From Tardiphaga sp. vice304 (GTDB lineage Bacteria; Pseudomonadota; Alphaproteobacteria; Rhizobiales; Xanthobacteraceae): 64,000 nt of DNA. Under the pieces are notes generated by a model. That model had not been told where the DNA came from. It saw nothing but the letters and a program-made list of their open reading frames with translations, and made no database searches. The stretch lies in contig NZ_CP041402.1 in assembly GCF_007018905.1 (NCBI RefSeq), positions 980,001 to 1,044,000 of the forward strand, given 5' to 3'. The position numbers were made by a program, and so were the translations under genes. Within the stretch, counting starts at the first letter, position 1. Each line of letters opens with the position of its first letter. Shown here in pieces: positions 24,548 to 32,808 of this stretch.

Positions 24548-26635
24548 ATGTCAGACAGCTTGAACTCCGTGGCCACCCCTCACGCGCTCGACAATCCGCT
24601 GCTGCGCCCGTGGACGACCCCGTTCGAGACCCCGCCTTTCGCCGAGATCACGCCCGAGCACTTCATGCCGGCGTTCGAGCAGGCGTTTTTCGACCACGCA
24701 GCGGAGATCTCGGCCATCGTCAACGACAATTCGGCGCCGGACTTCGCCAACACCATCATCGCGCTGGAGCGCGCCGGCAAGCTGCTCGGGCGCGTCGCTT
24801 CGGTGTTCTACGATCTGGTCTCGGCGCATTCCAACCCGGCGCTGCTGGCGATCGATACCGAAGTGTCGCTGCGGATGGCGCGGCACTGGAACCCGATCAT
24901 GATGAATGCCGTGCTGTTTGGCCGCATCGCCGCGCTGCACGACAACCGCGCCGAACTGGGTCTGACGTCCGAGCAGATGCGCCTGCTGGAGCGCAGCTAC
25001 AACCGCTTCCACCGCTCCGGCGCCGGCCTCGACGAGGTGGCCAAGGCGCGGATGGCGGAGATCAACGAACGCCTGGCGTCGCTCGGCACCTCGTTCAGTC
25101 ACCATCTGCTTGCCGACGAACAGGGATGGTGCATGGAGCTAGGCGAGAACGACACCGCCGGCCTGCCGGCAAGCTTTGTCGCCGCCGCGAAGGCCGCGGC
25201 CGAAGACAGGGGCATGGCGGGGAAGGCCATCATCACCACCTCGCGTTCCTCGATGGAGCCGTTCCTGAAGAGTTCGACCCGGCGCGACCTGCGCGAAAAA
25301 GCCTACAAGGCCTTCATCGAGCGCGGCAACAACGGCAACGCCAACGACAACAACGCGACCATCGTCGAAATCCTCAAGCTGCGCGAAGAATCCGCCAGGC
25401 TGCTCGGCTTCCCGACCTTCGCTGCCTATCGTCTCGAGGATTCGATGGCGAAGACGCCGGAGGCCGTGCGTGGCCTGCTGGAGCGGGTCTGGAAGCCGGC
25501 GCGGGAGCGCGCGCTCGCCGACCGCGACGCGCTGCAGGAATTGATCGCCGAGGAGGGCGGCAATTTCCAGCTCGCCGCGTGGGACTGGCGCTTCTACGCC
25601 GAGAAGCTGCGGCAGCGCCGCGCCAATTTCGACGACGCCGCGATCAAGCCCTATCTCGCGCTCGACAACATGATCGCCGCCTCGTTCGACACCGCGACCA
25701 AATTGTTCGGCGTCACCTTCGAGGAGCGCCGCGATGTCCCGGTGTGGCATCCCGACGTGCGCGTCTGGGAGGTCAAGGACGCCGATGGAAAGCACAAGGC
25801 GCTGTTCTACGGCGACTACTATGCCCGGCCCTCGAAGCGCTCCGGCGCCTGGATGACCTCGCTACGCGACCAGCAGAAGCTCGACGGCGACATCGCGCCG
25901 TTGATCCTGAATGTCTGCAACTTCTCCAAGGGCACCGACGGCCAGCCCTCGCTGCTGTCGCCGGACGACGCCCGCACGCTGTTCCATGAATTCGGTCATG
26001 GCCTGCACGGCATGATGTCGAACGTGACCTATCCCTCGCTGTCCGGCACCTCGGTGTTCACCGACTTCGTCGAACTGCCGTCGCAGCTCTACGAGCACTG
26101 GCAGGAGCAGCCGCAGGTGCTCAGGCAGTTCGCAACGCACTACCAGACCGGCGAGCCGTTGCCGGACGATCTCCTGCAGCGCTTCATTGCCGCGCGAAAA
26201 TTCGGCCAGAGCTTTGCCACGGTGGAATTCGTGTCGTCGGCGCTGATCGATCTCGAATTCCACACCCAGCCGGCCTCGGCCAGCACGGATGTCGCGGCGT
26301 TCGAGAAGAAGGAGCTTGAGAAGATCGGCATGCCCGCGGAAATCGCGCTGCGGCACCGGCCGACCCAGTTCGGCCACATCTTCTCCGGCGATCACTATGC
26401 CTCGGGCTATTACAGCTACATGTGGTCCGAAGTAATGGACGCCGACGCCTTCGGCGCGTTCGAGGAGGCCGGCAACATTTTCGACCCCGCGGTATCGAAA
26501 CGTCTGCTCGACGATATCTATTCGTCCGGCGGCTCCGTCGATCCCGAACAGGCCTATATCGCGTTCCGCGGCCGCCCGCCGGCGCCGGACGCGCTGTTGC
26601 GTCGGCGCGGGCTGCTGGAGCCGGAGGCGGCGTGA
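24548..26635 (+). CDS. M3-family zinc metallopeptidase (oligopeptidase A/Dcp-like)
   Basis: A 695-residue cytosolic thimet-type peptidase. The zinc motif HEFGH occurs at about residue 480 in TLFHEFGHGLHGMMS, and the third ligand lies downstream in FVELPSQLYEHW. The C-terminus carries HIFSGDHYASGYYSYMWSEV, typical of the substrate-binding tyrosine loop. These enzymes degrade short peptides, including cleaved signal peptides. Length is normal for PrlC/Dcp. I chose ATG 24548 (AGGA seven bases upstream) over the adjacent ATG at 24545. Confidence 0.93.
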   Translation: MSDSLNSVATPHALDNPLLRPWTTPFETPPFAEITPEHFMPAFEQAFFDHAAEISAIVNDNSAPDFANTIIALERAGKLLGRVASVFYDLVSAHSNPALLAIDTEVSLRMARHWNPIMMNAVLFGRIAALHDNRAELGLTSEQMRLLERSYNRFHRSGAGLDEVAKARMAEINERLASLGTSFSHHLLADEQGWCMELGENDTAGLPASFVAAAKAAAEDRGMAGKAIITTSRSSMEPFLKSSTRRDLREKAYKAFIERGNNGNANDNNATIVEILKLREESARLLGFPTFAAYRLEDSMAKTPEAVRGLLERVWKPARERALADRDALQELIAEEGGNFQLAAWDWRFYAEKLRQRRANFDDAAIKPYLALDNMIAASFDTATKLFGVTFEERRDVPVWHPDVRVWEVKDADGKHKALFYGDYYARPSKRSGAWMTSLRDQQKLDGDIAPLILNVCNFSKGTDGQPSLLSPDDARTLFHEFGHGLHGMMSNVTYPSLSGTSVFTDFVELPSQLYEHWQEQPQVLRQFATHYQTGEPLPDDLLQRFIAARKFGQSFATVEFVSSALIDLEFHTQPASASTDVAAFEKKELEKIGMPAEIALRHRPTQFGHIFSGDHYASGYYSYMWSEVMDADAFGAFEEAGNIFDPAVSKRLLDDIYSSGGSVDPEQAYIAFRGRPPAPDALLRRRGLLEPEAA

Positions 26636-26700
26636 GGCGGCTAACGGCAGCGCACTTGCTGTTTGAACGAAGACGCGCCTGTGCCGCTGCGCCCTCTCAC

Positions 26701-26827
26701 CATGTCGTCCCCGCGAAAGCGGGGACCCATATCCTCCGTCGGGATTGTTGACGCGATGCCACTGACCAAACGGACGAACATGATGACAGCGTGGATGGAC
26801 CCCCGCGTGCGCGGGGATGACTCGTGG
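26701..26827. repeat. REP-like repeat overlapping the start of the DUF1007 gene
   Basis: GTCCCCGCGAAAGCGGGGAC and CCCCCGCGTGCGCGGGG hairpins mark two halves of a repeat that is common in Bradyrhizobium-like genomes. Translated on the plus strand it reads SSPRKRGP and MDPRVRGDDSW, which are repeat-encoded peptides. Confidence 0.8.
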
Positions 26828-27490
26828 AAAGGTTTTGCCGCGACGCTCAGGCTTCGCGTGCTCGGGCTGCTTGCATTACTGGTGGCCTTCGCCGGCTCCC
26901 TCACCCCCGCTGCCGCGCATCCCCACGTCTGGGTCACGGCTTCCAGCGAGTTGATCTACGCTGCCGACGGCAGCATCACCGGTGTGCGCCATGCCTGGAA
27001 GTTCGACGACATGTTCTCGACCTATGCGCTGCAGGGCATCGAGTCCAAGACCAAGGGCGTCTTCACCCGCGAGGAACTGGCGCCGCTGGCCCAGACCAAT
27101 GTGGAATCGCTGAAGGAGTTCGGCTTCTTCACCTTCGCCAAGACCGAGGGCAGCAAGAAGCAGCGCTTTCTCGATCCGGTCGATTACTACCTCGAGCAGA
27201 AGGACGGCGCGCTGGTGCTGCATTTCACCATGCCGTTCAAGACGCCGTTCAAGGCGAGGCAACTGGCGCTGGAAATCTACGACCCGTCCTTCTTCGTCGA
27301 TTTCGGCCTGGAGAAGAAAGATCCGATCCGGCTGGTCGGCGCGCCGGCAAACTGCGCTGTCGTGATCGAACGCCCGAGCGACGCCGCCCCCGCCGCGAAG
27401 AAGCTCGGCGAGGAGAATTTCATGGACGGCGCCGCCGGCGGCAATTTCGGCGCCATGTTCGCCAACAAGATCACGGTGGACTGCCCATGA
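26795..27490 (+). CDS. DUF1007 family periplasmic protein
   Basis: A 231-residue protein by the chosen start. A hydrophobic signal segment (VLGLLALLVAFAGSLTPAAA) leads to the DUF1007 start AHPHVWVTAS, with His residues at the mature N-terminus. Members are found next to NicO-type metal transporters and are thought to be periplasmic metal-related proteins. The only Met near the signal peptide lies inside a REP-like repeat, so the first 11 residues (MDPRVRGDDSW) come from repeat DNA; GTG 26858 is an alternative. Its stop overlaps an ATG of the NicO frame. Confidence 0.82.
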   Translation: MDPRVRGDDSWKGFAATLRLRVLGLLALLVAFAGSLTPAAAHPHVWVTASSELIYAADGSITGVRHAWKFDDMFSTYALQGIESKTKGVFTREELAPLAQTNVESLKEFGFFTFAKTEGSKKQRFLDPVDYYLEQKDGALVLHFTMPFKTPFKARQLALEIYDPSFFVDFGLEKKDPIRLVGAPANCAVVIERPSDAAPAAKKLGEENFMDGAAGGNFGAMFANKITVDCP

Positions 27491-27573
27491 GCTTGTGGAG
27501 GCGAGGGAAACTCTTGCTGAGTCACGGGCTGGACCTTGCTTACCCTCCGCTGGAGGGGGAGGAAAGCGCAGCT

Positions 27574-28671
27574 ATGACGCGGCACATCGTCTTGATTTTT
27601 ACATGCGCTGCTCTTGTCGTCGCCGTGCTTACCGACGCCTCCCTGCACACCGCCCTTGCCCAGAATCCGTTCGGCGCTCCGAAAGCCGCGCCGGATTCGC
27701 AGGTTGGCGGCATCATCGGCTGGCTCTTGACCAAGCAATCCGAATTCTACCGCGAGATGTCCGCCACGATCCGGGCCGCGAAGACCGACGGCAGCGCGGT
27801 GTGGACGCTGCTCTTCATCTCGTTCGCCTACGGCATCTTCCACGCCGCCGGTCCCGGCCACGGCAAGGCGGTGATCTCGTCCTATTTGATCGCCAACGAG
27901 GAAACCGCCTTGCGCGGCATCGCGCTGTCGTTCGTCTCCGCGCTGATGCAGGCACTGGTGGCGGTGCTGATCGTCGGCATCGGGGCCTGGCTGCTCAACG
28001 TCACCGCCAAGACGATGTGCGGCACCGAGCGCATCATCGAGATCGCCAGCTATGTGCTGATCGCGGCATTCGGCGCCCGGCTGGTGTGGAGCAAGGGGCG
28101 TGGCCTGTTGCGGGCCTGGCGTCCGTCGCTGGCCGCGCTCACGCCGGAACTCGCCATCGCTCATGCCGGTGCGTCCCATCACGATCATCACGGCCATGAT
28201 CACCACCATGGTCACGACCACGCACCTGCCCATACGGCACATGCCGAGCCGGCCGCGCATGGCCATGCCCACGTCCACGACGAGCATTGCGGCCATTCGC
28301 ATGGTCCGACGCCGGACCAGCTTGCCGGCCCCGGCGGCTGGACGCGCGGGCTGTCGGCGATTGTCGCGGTCGGCATGCGGCCCTGTTCCGGCGCGATTCT
28401 GGTACTGGTGTTCGCGCTGGCGCAGGGCATGTTCTGGGCCGGCATCGCCGCCGCCTTCGTCATGGGCCTGGGGACCGCCATCACCGTGGCCAGCATTGCC
28501 GTCATCGCCGTGACGGCCAAGGGCCTGGCGCGGCGCCTCGCCGCGGGCCGGGAGGGCCGCGGTGCCCTGATGATGCGCGGGCTCGAATTCGGTGCCGCAG
28601 GGCTGGTGTTCCTGTTTGGCATCGGCCTGTTGCTGGGCTATGTGGCTACCGAACGCGTCACGTGTTTCTGA
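27574..28671 (+). CDS. NicO-family nickel/cobalt (or zinc) membrane transporter
   Basis: A 365-residue inner-membrane protein (COG2215-like). An N-terminal signal or first helix is followed by FAYGIFHAAGPGHGKAVISSYL, the conserved H-x4-D/G-x-GHGK-type motif, then several helices. A cytosolic or periplasmic loop near residues 195-245 has over twenty histidines, and VGMRPCSGAILVLVFAL follows. It probably exports or imports nickel or cobalt, with zinc possible. The ATG has GGAGG-rich DNA upstream; an ATG at 27487 overlapping the DUF1007 stop would add 29 residues. It forms an operon with DUF1007. Confidence 0.88.
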   Translation: MTRHIVLIFTCAALVVAVLTDASLHTALAQNPFGAPKAAPDSQVGGIIGWLLTKQSEFYREMSATIRAAKTDGSAVWTLLFISFAYGIFHAAGPGHGKAVISSYLIANEETALRGIALSFVSALMQALVAVLIVGIGAWLLNVTAKTMCGTERIIEIASYVLIAAFGARLVWSKGRGLLRAWRPSLAALTPELAIAHAGASHHDHHGHDHHHGHDHAPAHTAHAEPAAHGHAHVHDEHCGHSHGPTPDQLAGPGGWTRGLSAIVAVGMRPCSGAILVLVFALAQGMFWAGIAAAFVMGLGTAITVASIAVIAVTAKGLARRLAAGREGRGALMMRGLEFGAAGLVFLFGIGLLLGYVATERVTCF

Positions 28672-28729
28672 ACCCTCCGCCGGCGCCTGTCTTGACAAGG
28701 TTCGGCCAACGCGCGAAGCCTTTGATATC

Positions 28730-29767
28730 ATGACGAATGTTGTTGCAATCGAGCGGCCCGCGGTTTCCATCGACAAGTCGCCGGACCGCGTCGGCGTGCT
28801 GCTGGTCAATCTCGGCACGCCCGATACGGCCGATGCCCGTGGCGTCCGCGTCTATCTGCGCGAGTTCCTGTCGGATCGACGTGTGATCGAGGATCAGGGG
28901 CTGATCTGGAAGCTGGTGCTGAACGGCATAATCCTGACCACCCGGCCGCAACGCAAGGCCAAGGACTACCTGAAGATCTGGAATACCGATCTCAACGAGT
29001 CGCCGCTCAAGACCATCACCCGCAACCAGTCCGACAAGCTTGCCGCGGCCCTGGCCGGACACACGCGAATCACGGTGGACTGGGCGATGCGCTACGGCAA
29101 TCCGTCGATCCGCTCGCGCATCGCGGCGCTGACGGCGCAGGGCTGCGACCGCATCCTGGTGGTGCCGCTGTATCCGCAATATTCCGCGGCGACCTCCGCC
29201 ACGGTGTGCGACGAGGTGTTCAACGTGCTGGCCGAGATGCGCGCGCAGCCGACGCTGCGGGTGACGCCGCCGTATTTCGACGAGCCGGACTACATCAACG
29301 CGCTGGCGGTCTCGATCGAGAGCCACATCGCGACTCTGGATTTCGTGCCCGAACTGATCGTGGCGTCGTTCCACGGCATGCCGCAGAAATACATCGACAA
29401 GGGCGACCCCTACCAGACGCAATGCATCGCCACGACCGAGGCGCTGCGGCGTCGCCTGGGGCCGAATGCGCCGCGGCTGATGCTGACCTTCCAGTCGCGC
29501 TTCGGCTTCGACCAGTGGCTGAAGCCCTATACCGACAAGACCATCGAGCGCCTCGCCAAGGACGGCCTCAAGCGCCTCGTCGTGGTGATGCCGGGCTTTT
29601 CGGCGGATTGCCTGGAGACGCTGGAAGAGATCTCGCAGGAGAACTGCGAGATCTTCGAAGGCAATGGCGGCGAGCATTTTTCTGCGGTCCCCTGTCTCAA
29701 CGACAGCGAGCCCGGCATGGACGTGATCCGCGAACTGGTACTGCGCGAGCTCAAGGGCTGGATTTAA
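28730..29767 (+). CDS. hemH: Ferrochelatase
   Basis: A 345-residue ferrochelatase that inserts Fe2+ into protoporphyrin IX, the last step of protoheme synthesis, at the inner face of the membrane. Family motifs include VLLVNLGTPD at the N-terminus, the catalytic His in ASFHGMPQKYI (about residue 215) and the metal-pathway Glu in GGEHFSAVPCLND (about 313). The C-terminal [2Fe-2S] cysteines of animal enzymes are absent, as in many bacteria. The ATG at 28730 lies 58 bases after nicO. A REP-like hairpin follows. Confidence 0.95.
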   Translation: MTNVVAIERPAVSIDKSPDRVGVLLVNLGTPDTADARGVRVYLREFLSDRRVIEDQGLIWKLVLNGIILTTRPQRKAKDYLKIWNTDLNESPLKTITRNQSDKLAAALAGHTRITVDWAMRYGNPSIRSRIAALTAQGCDRILVVPLYPQYSAATSATVCDEVFNVLAEMRAQPTLRVTPPYFDEPDYINALAVSIESHIATLDFVPELIVASFHGMPQKYIDKGDPYQTQCIATTEALRRRLGPNAPRLMLTFQSRFGFDQWLKPYTDKTIERLAKDGLKRLVVVMPGFSADCLETLEEISQENCEIFEGNGGEHFSAVPCLNDSEPGMDVIRELVLRELKGWI

Positions 29768-29803
29768 GCGGGCTGCTTACGGCGGCTGCGGCCGCACGCT
29801 CCG

Positions 29804-29912
29804 CCGTCATCCTGAGGTGCTCGCCGACTTAGGCGAGCCTCGAAGGATGCGTGTTCAGCGCTTGCGGCGCATCCTTCGAGGCCTCGCTTCGCTCGGCACC
29901 TCAGGATGACGG
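29804..29912. repeat. REP-like inverted repeat (CATCCTGAGG family)
   Basis: Perfect 17-base arms CCGTCATCCTGAGGTGC and complement enclose a nested CCTCGAAGGATGCG hairpin. It lies between hemH and the SPFH gene and could act as a terminator. Confidence 0.88.
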
Positions 29913-29992
29913 TGACATTTGCGGCAAGCGCTTTTCCCGGCTGACGCTGCTATGCTCGGATCCAGACGCATTTTCGCCCCCTGGAGATTTCA

Positions 29993-30980
29993 ATGACCGG
30001 TTTCGATATTTTCGCCATTGCCGTGGTCGTGCTGATCATTCTCACGCTGTTCGCCGGCGTGAAGACCGTGCCGCAGGGCTATGACTGGACCATCGAGCGG
30101 TTCGGCAAGTTCACCCGCACGCTGTCGCCGGGGCTCAATCTGATCATCCCGTATTTCGATCGCGTCGGCCGCAAGGTCAATGTGATGGAGCAGGTGATCA
30201 ACATCCCGGAGCAGGAAGTCATCACCAAGGACAACGCCACCGTCACCGTCGATGGCGTCGCATTCTACCAGGTGTTCGATGCCGCCAAGGCGAGCTACGA
30301 GGTCTCCGACCTGACGCAGGCGATCGTGGTGCTGACCATGACCAACATCCGTTCGGTGATGGGCGCGATGGATCTCGACCAGGTGCTGTCGCATCGCGAC
30401 GAGATCAACGAGCGGCTGTTGCGCGTGGTCGATGCCGCGGTGTCGCCATGGGGCCTCAAGGTCAACCGTATCGAGATCAAGGACATCGTGCCGCCGGCCG
30501 ATCTGGTCGAGGCGATGGGCCGGCAGATGAAGGCCGAGCGCGTCAAGCGCGCGGACATCCTGCAGGCGGAAGGCCAGCGGCAGTCGGAGATCCTTCGTGC
30601 CGAAGGGGCCAAACAGGGCCAGATCCTGCAGGCCGAAGGCCGCCGCGAGGCCGCCTTCTTCGACGCACAGGCGCGCGAGCGCGCCGCCGAAGCCGAGGCC
30701 AAGGCGACCGAGATGGTCTCCAACGCGATCGCCAGCGGCGACGTCGCGGCGCTGAACTATTTCATCGCCGACAAATACATCAAGGCGTTCGGCCAGATCG
30801 CCGACTCGCCGAACCAGAAGATCATCATGCTGCCGATCGAGGCTGGGCGTGCTGGGGTCATTGGCCGGGATCGGCGAAATTGCCAAGGCGACGTTCGGCG
30901 ACAGCGCGACCGCGGCGCAGGCCGCCAAGCGCGGCTCGGTGCCGAATGTCGGCCCGGTGCCCACGACGCCACAGCGCTGA
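29993..30980 (+). pseudogene. SPFH/Band 7 membrane protein (stomatin/QmcA-like), frameshifted near its C-terminus
   Basis: The protein starts with a membrane helix ([20 protein letters not shown]), then an SPFH domain ([13 protein letters not shown] through [12 protein letters not shown]) and an Ala/Glu-rich coiled coil ([20 protein letters not shown]). After IIMLPIEA the frame is lost in TGGGCG at 30844-30849. Dropping one G restores [19 protein letters not shown] and a normal stop at 30980, giving about 328 residues. Read without correction it runs to 31051 with an unrelated tail. Such proteins organise membrane microdomains and pair with NfeD proteases or anchors, as here. The loss may be a sequencing error. 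Confidence 0.8.
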
Positions 30981-31091
30981 GGTCCCATCGCCTGAAAGCC
31001 GGCGCGTCAAGCGGCCGGTCGACGTGGCTGGTCCTTGTTGCCGCGGCTTGATTGCCAGCCTAAGACCCGCTGACCCGATGCAAGGACTGCC

Positions 31092-31530
31092 ATGATGATC
31101 GAGACGTTTTCCTCTCTGGGGCCGTGGTCCTGGCTGATCCTCAGCGCGGTCCTGATGGGGGCTGGAGCTGTTGGCTCCCGGCGTGTTCCTGTTCTGGCTC
31201 GGGCTGGCGGCGATGATCGTCGGCGGATTGTCGTTTGCGACGGAGCTTTCCTGGCAGGCGCAGATCCTGATGTTCGCGCTGGCGGCGGTGGCCGCGGTGC
31301 CGCTTTGGCGGGGCGCGTCGCAGCCGAAGCTGGGCTCCAACAGGCTCAACAAGCGCGGCGAGGCGCTGATCGGCCGCGAGTTCACGCTGGACAAGCCGAT
31401 CGTCGACGGCGAGGGCCGGTTGCGGGTCGACGATACGTTCTGGCGCATCTTTGGTCCCGATGCGCCGGTCGGTGCGCGGGTCCAGATCGTCAAGGCCGAA
31501 GGCGTCCGCCTGACGGTGGCAGTGCTCTAG
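31092..31530 (+). pseudogene. NfeD-like membrane protein, frameshifted early
   Basis: MIETFSSLGPWSWLILSAVLMG begins in one frame, and LELLAPGVFLFWLGLAAMIVGG continues in the next. The shift falls in a run of five G at 31157-31161; removing one G yields a continuous protein of about 145 residues, the normal size of short NfeD proteins. It has three membrane helices and a C-terminal OB-fold domain (ALIGREFTLDKPIVDGEGRLRVDDTFWRI). NfeD partners SPFH proteins, and the gene lies 111 bases after one. Both partners carrying the same kind of +1 G change is notable. Confidence 0.8.
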
Positions 31531-31589
31531 AACTGTCCTTCCGGGTTCGCTCTGGCCATGCCCTCGCGCCCCGGAATGACCATGTGTGA

Positions 31590-32615
31590 CTAAGCCACGC
31601 CCGCGCGCAGCAGGTCGTGCAGGTGCACGATGCCGATCGGCTTCCTGGCGTCGGTCACCAGCAGCGCGGTGATCTTCGCCGAGTTCAGCATCTCCAGCGC
31701 TTCCAGCGCGAGCAGGTCGCGGCTGATGGTCTTGGGATTCTTCGTCATCACCTCGTCGACCGACACGGTCATCAGGTCGGCCCGCATGTGGCGGCGCAAA
31801 TCGCCGTCGGTGACGATTCCGACGACGTGGCCGTTGCTGTCGATGATGCCGACGCAGCCAAAGCCCTTCGAGGACATCTCCACCAGCGCGTCCGACATCT
31901 TGGTGCCGAGCGGCTTCAGCGGCACGGCCGGGCCCGCATGCATCAGGTCGCGGGTATATTTCAGCATCGCGCCGAGCTTGCCGCCGGGGTGCAGTACCGA
32001 AAAGTCCACCGAGGTAAAGCCGCGGCCTTCCAGCAGCGCGATCGAGAGCGCGTCGCCCATCGCCAGCATCATCAGCGACGAGGTGGTCGGCGCCAGATTA
32101 TGCGGGCAGGCCTCGCGCGCTTTCGGCAGGTTCAGCGCGACATCGGCGGCCTGCGCCAGCGTCGAGCCCGGGTCCGAGGTCATCGCGATGATGCCGATCT
32201 TGAAGCGTTTGGCGTAGGTGACGAGGTTCTTCATTTCCGGCTGCTCGCCGGACCATGACAGCGCCATGATGACGTCGTCGGCGGTGATCATGCCGAGGTC
32301 GCCATGGCTGGCTTCGGCGGCGTGAACGAAGAAGGCCGGCGTCCCCGTCGAGGCGAAGGTCGCGGCGATCTTGCGGCCGATATGGCCGGATTTGCCGAGG
32401 CCGGTAATGATCAGCCGGCCGCGGGCGTGGCGGATCAACTCGGCCGCAGCGATGAAGGCGGCGCCGAGCTTGTCCGACTGCAGGGCCGCCGCCAGCGCGG
32501 CGACGCCGCCGGCCTCTGCCTCCAGCGTGCGCAGCGCCGAGGCGATGGCCTGGTCAGCTTGGGCCGGGATCGCCTGGTCGGTCATGGGGGCGGTTGCCTG
32601 GGTGGAGAGTGCCAT
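31590..32615 (-). CDS. kdsD: KpsF/GutQ-type arabinose-5-phosphate isomerase
   Basis: A 341-residue sugar-phosphate isomerase that converts ribulose-5-phosphate to arabinose-5-phosphate for Kdo synthesis in LPS. The SIS domain spans about residues 50-190 (GLGKSGHIGRKIAATFASTGTPAFFVHAAEASHGDLG, with LAPTTSS downstream), and two CBS domains follow (about 215-335). The active-site His of the ASHGDLG block is present. It is divergent from the outer-membrane barrel gene. An in-frame ATG at residue 11 is an alternative start. Confidence 0.92.
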   Translation of the reverse strand: MALSTQATAPMTDQAIPAQADQAIASALRTLEAEAGGVAALAAALQSDKLGAAFIAAAELIRHARGRLIITGLGKSGHIGRKIAATFASTGTPAFFVHAAEASHGDLGMITADDVIMALSWSGEQPEMKNLVTYAKRFKIGIIAMTSDPGSTLAQAADVALNLPKAREACPHNLAPTTSSLMMLAMGDALSIALLEGRGFTSVDFSVLHPGGKLGAMLKYTRDLMHAGPAVPLKPLGTKMSDALVEMSSKGFGCVGIIDSNGHVVGIVTDGDLRRHMRADLMTVSVDEVMTKNPKTISRDLLALEALEMLNSAKITALLVTDARKPIGIVHLHDLLRAGVA

Positions 32616-32707
32616 CAGTCTGGTGTCCCGGTCGTCGATTTCTGCGATATTCTAGCACGACCGGCGCGCGCTGGCGAAACAAGCAGGCCGGCAATCTCAA
32701 CCGCCTA

Positions 32708-32739
32708 TTAACCATATCCGTTTTAACTCCCTTAACCAT
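32708..32739. promoter_or_regulatory. Pair of CtrA-like half-sites
   Basis: TTAACCAT occurs at 32708-32715 and 32732-32739, with a further TTAA between. TTAACCAT matches the known CtrA half-site. The sites lie between the divergent kdsD and outer-membrane barrel genes. Spacing is not the classical TTAA-N7-TTAA. Confidence 0.4.
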
Positions 32740-32808
32740 GCGGCGGTCGCGGGCTACCTGCCTGTGCCGCCAAAATCTTGATGTTGCTGGAGTTTGCGGA
32801 TCGTGAAC

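Noticed and set aside
26663..26794. Extended N-terminus for the DUF1007 protein from ATG 26663
   Set aside because: The extra residues are translated REP-like repeat (SSPRKRGP and similar) and are not part of the family.
27277..28818. A 513-codon minus-strand frame
   Set aside because: Antisense to the DUF1007, nicO and hemH genes, with His/Gln-rich composition that mirrors the nicO His tract; no domain is seen.
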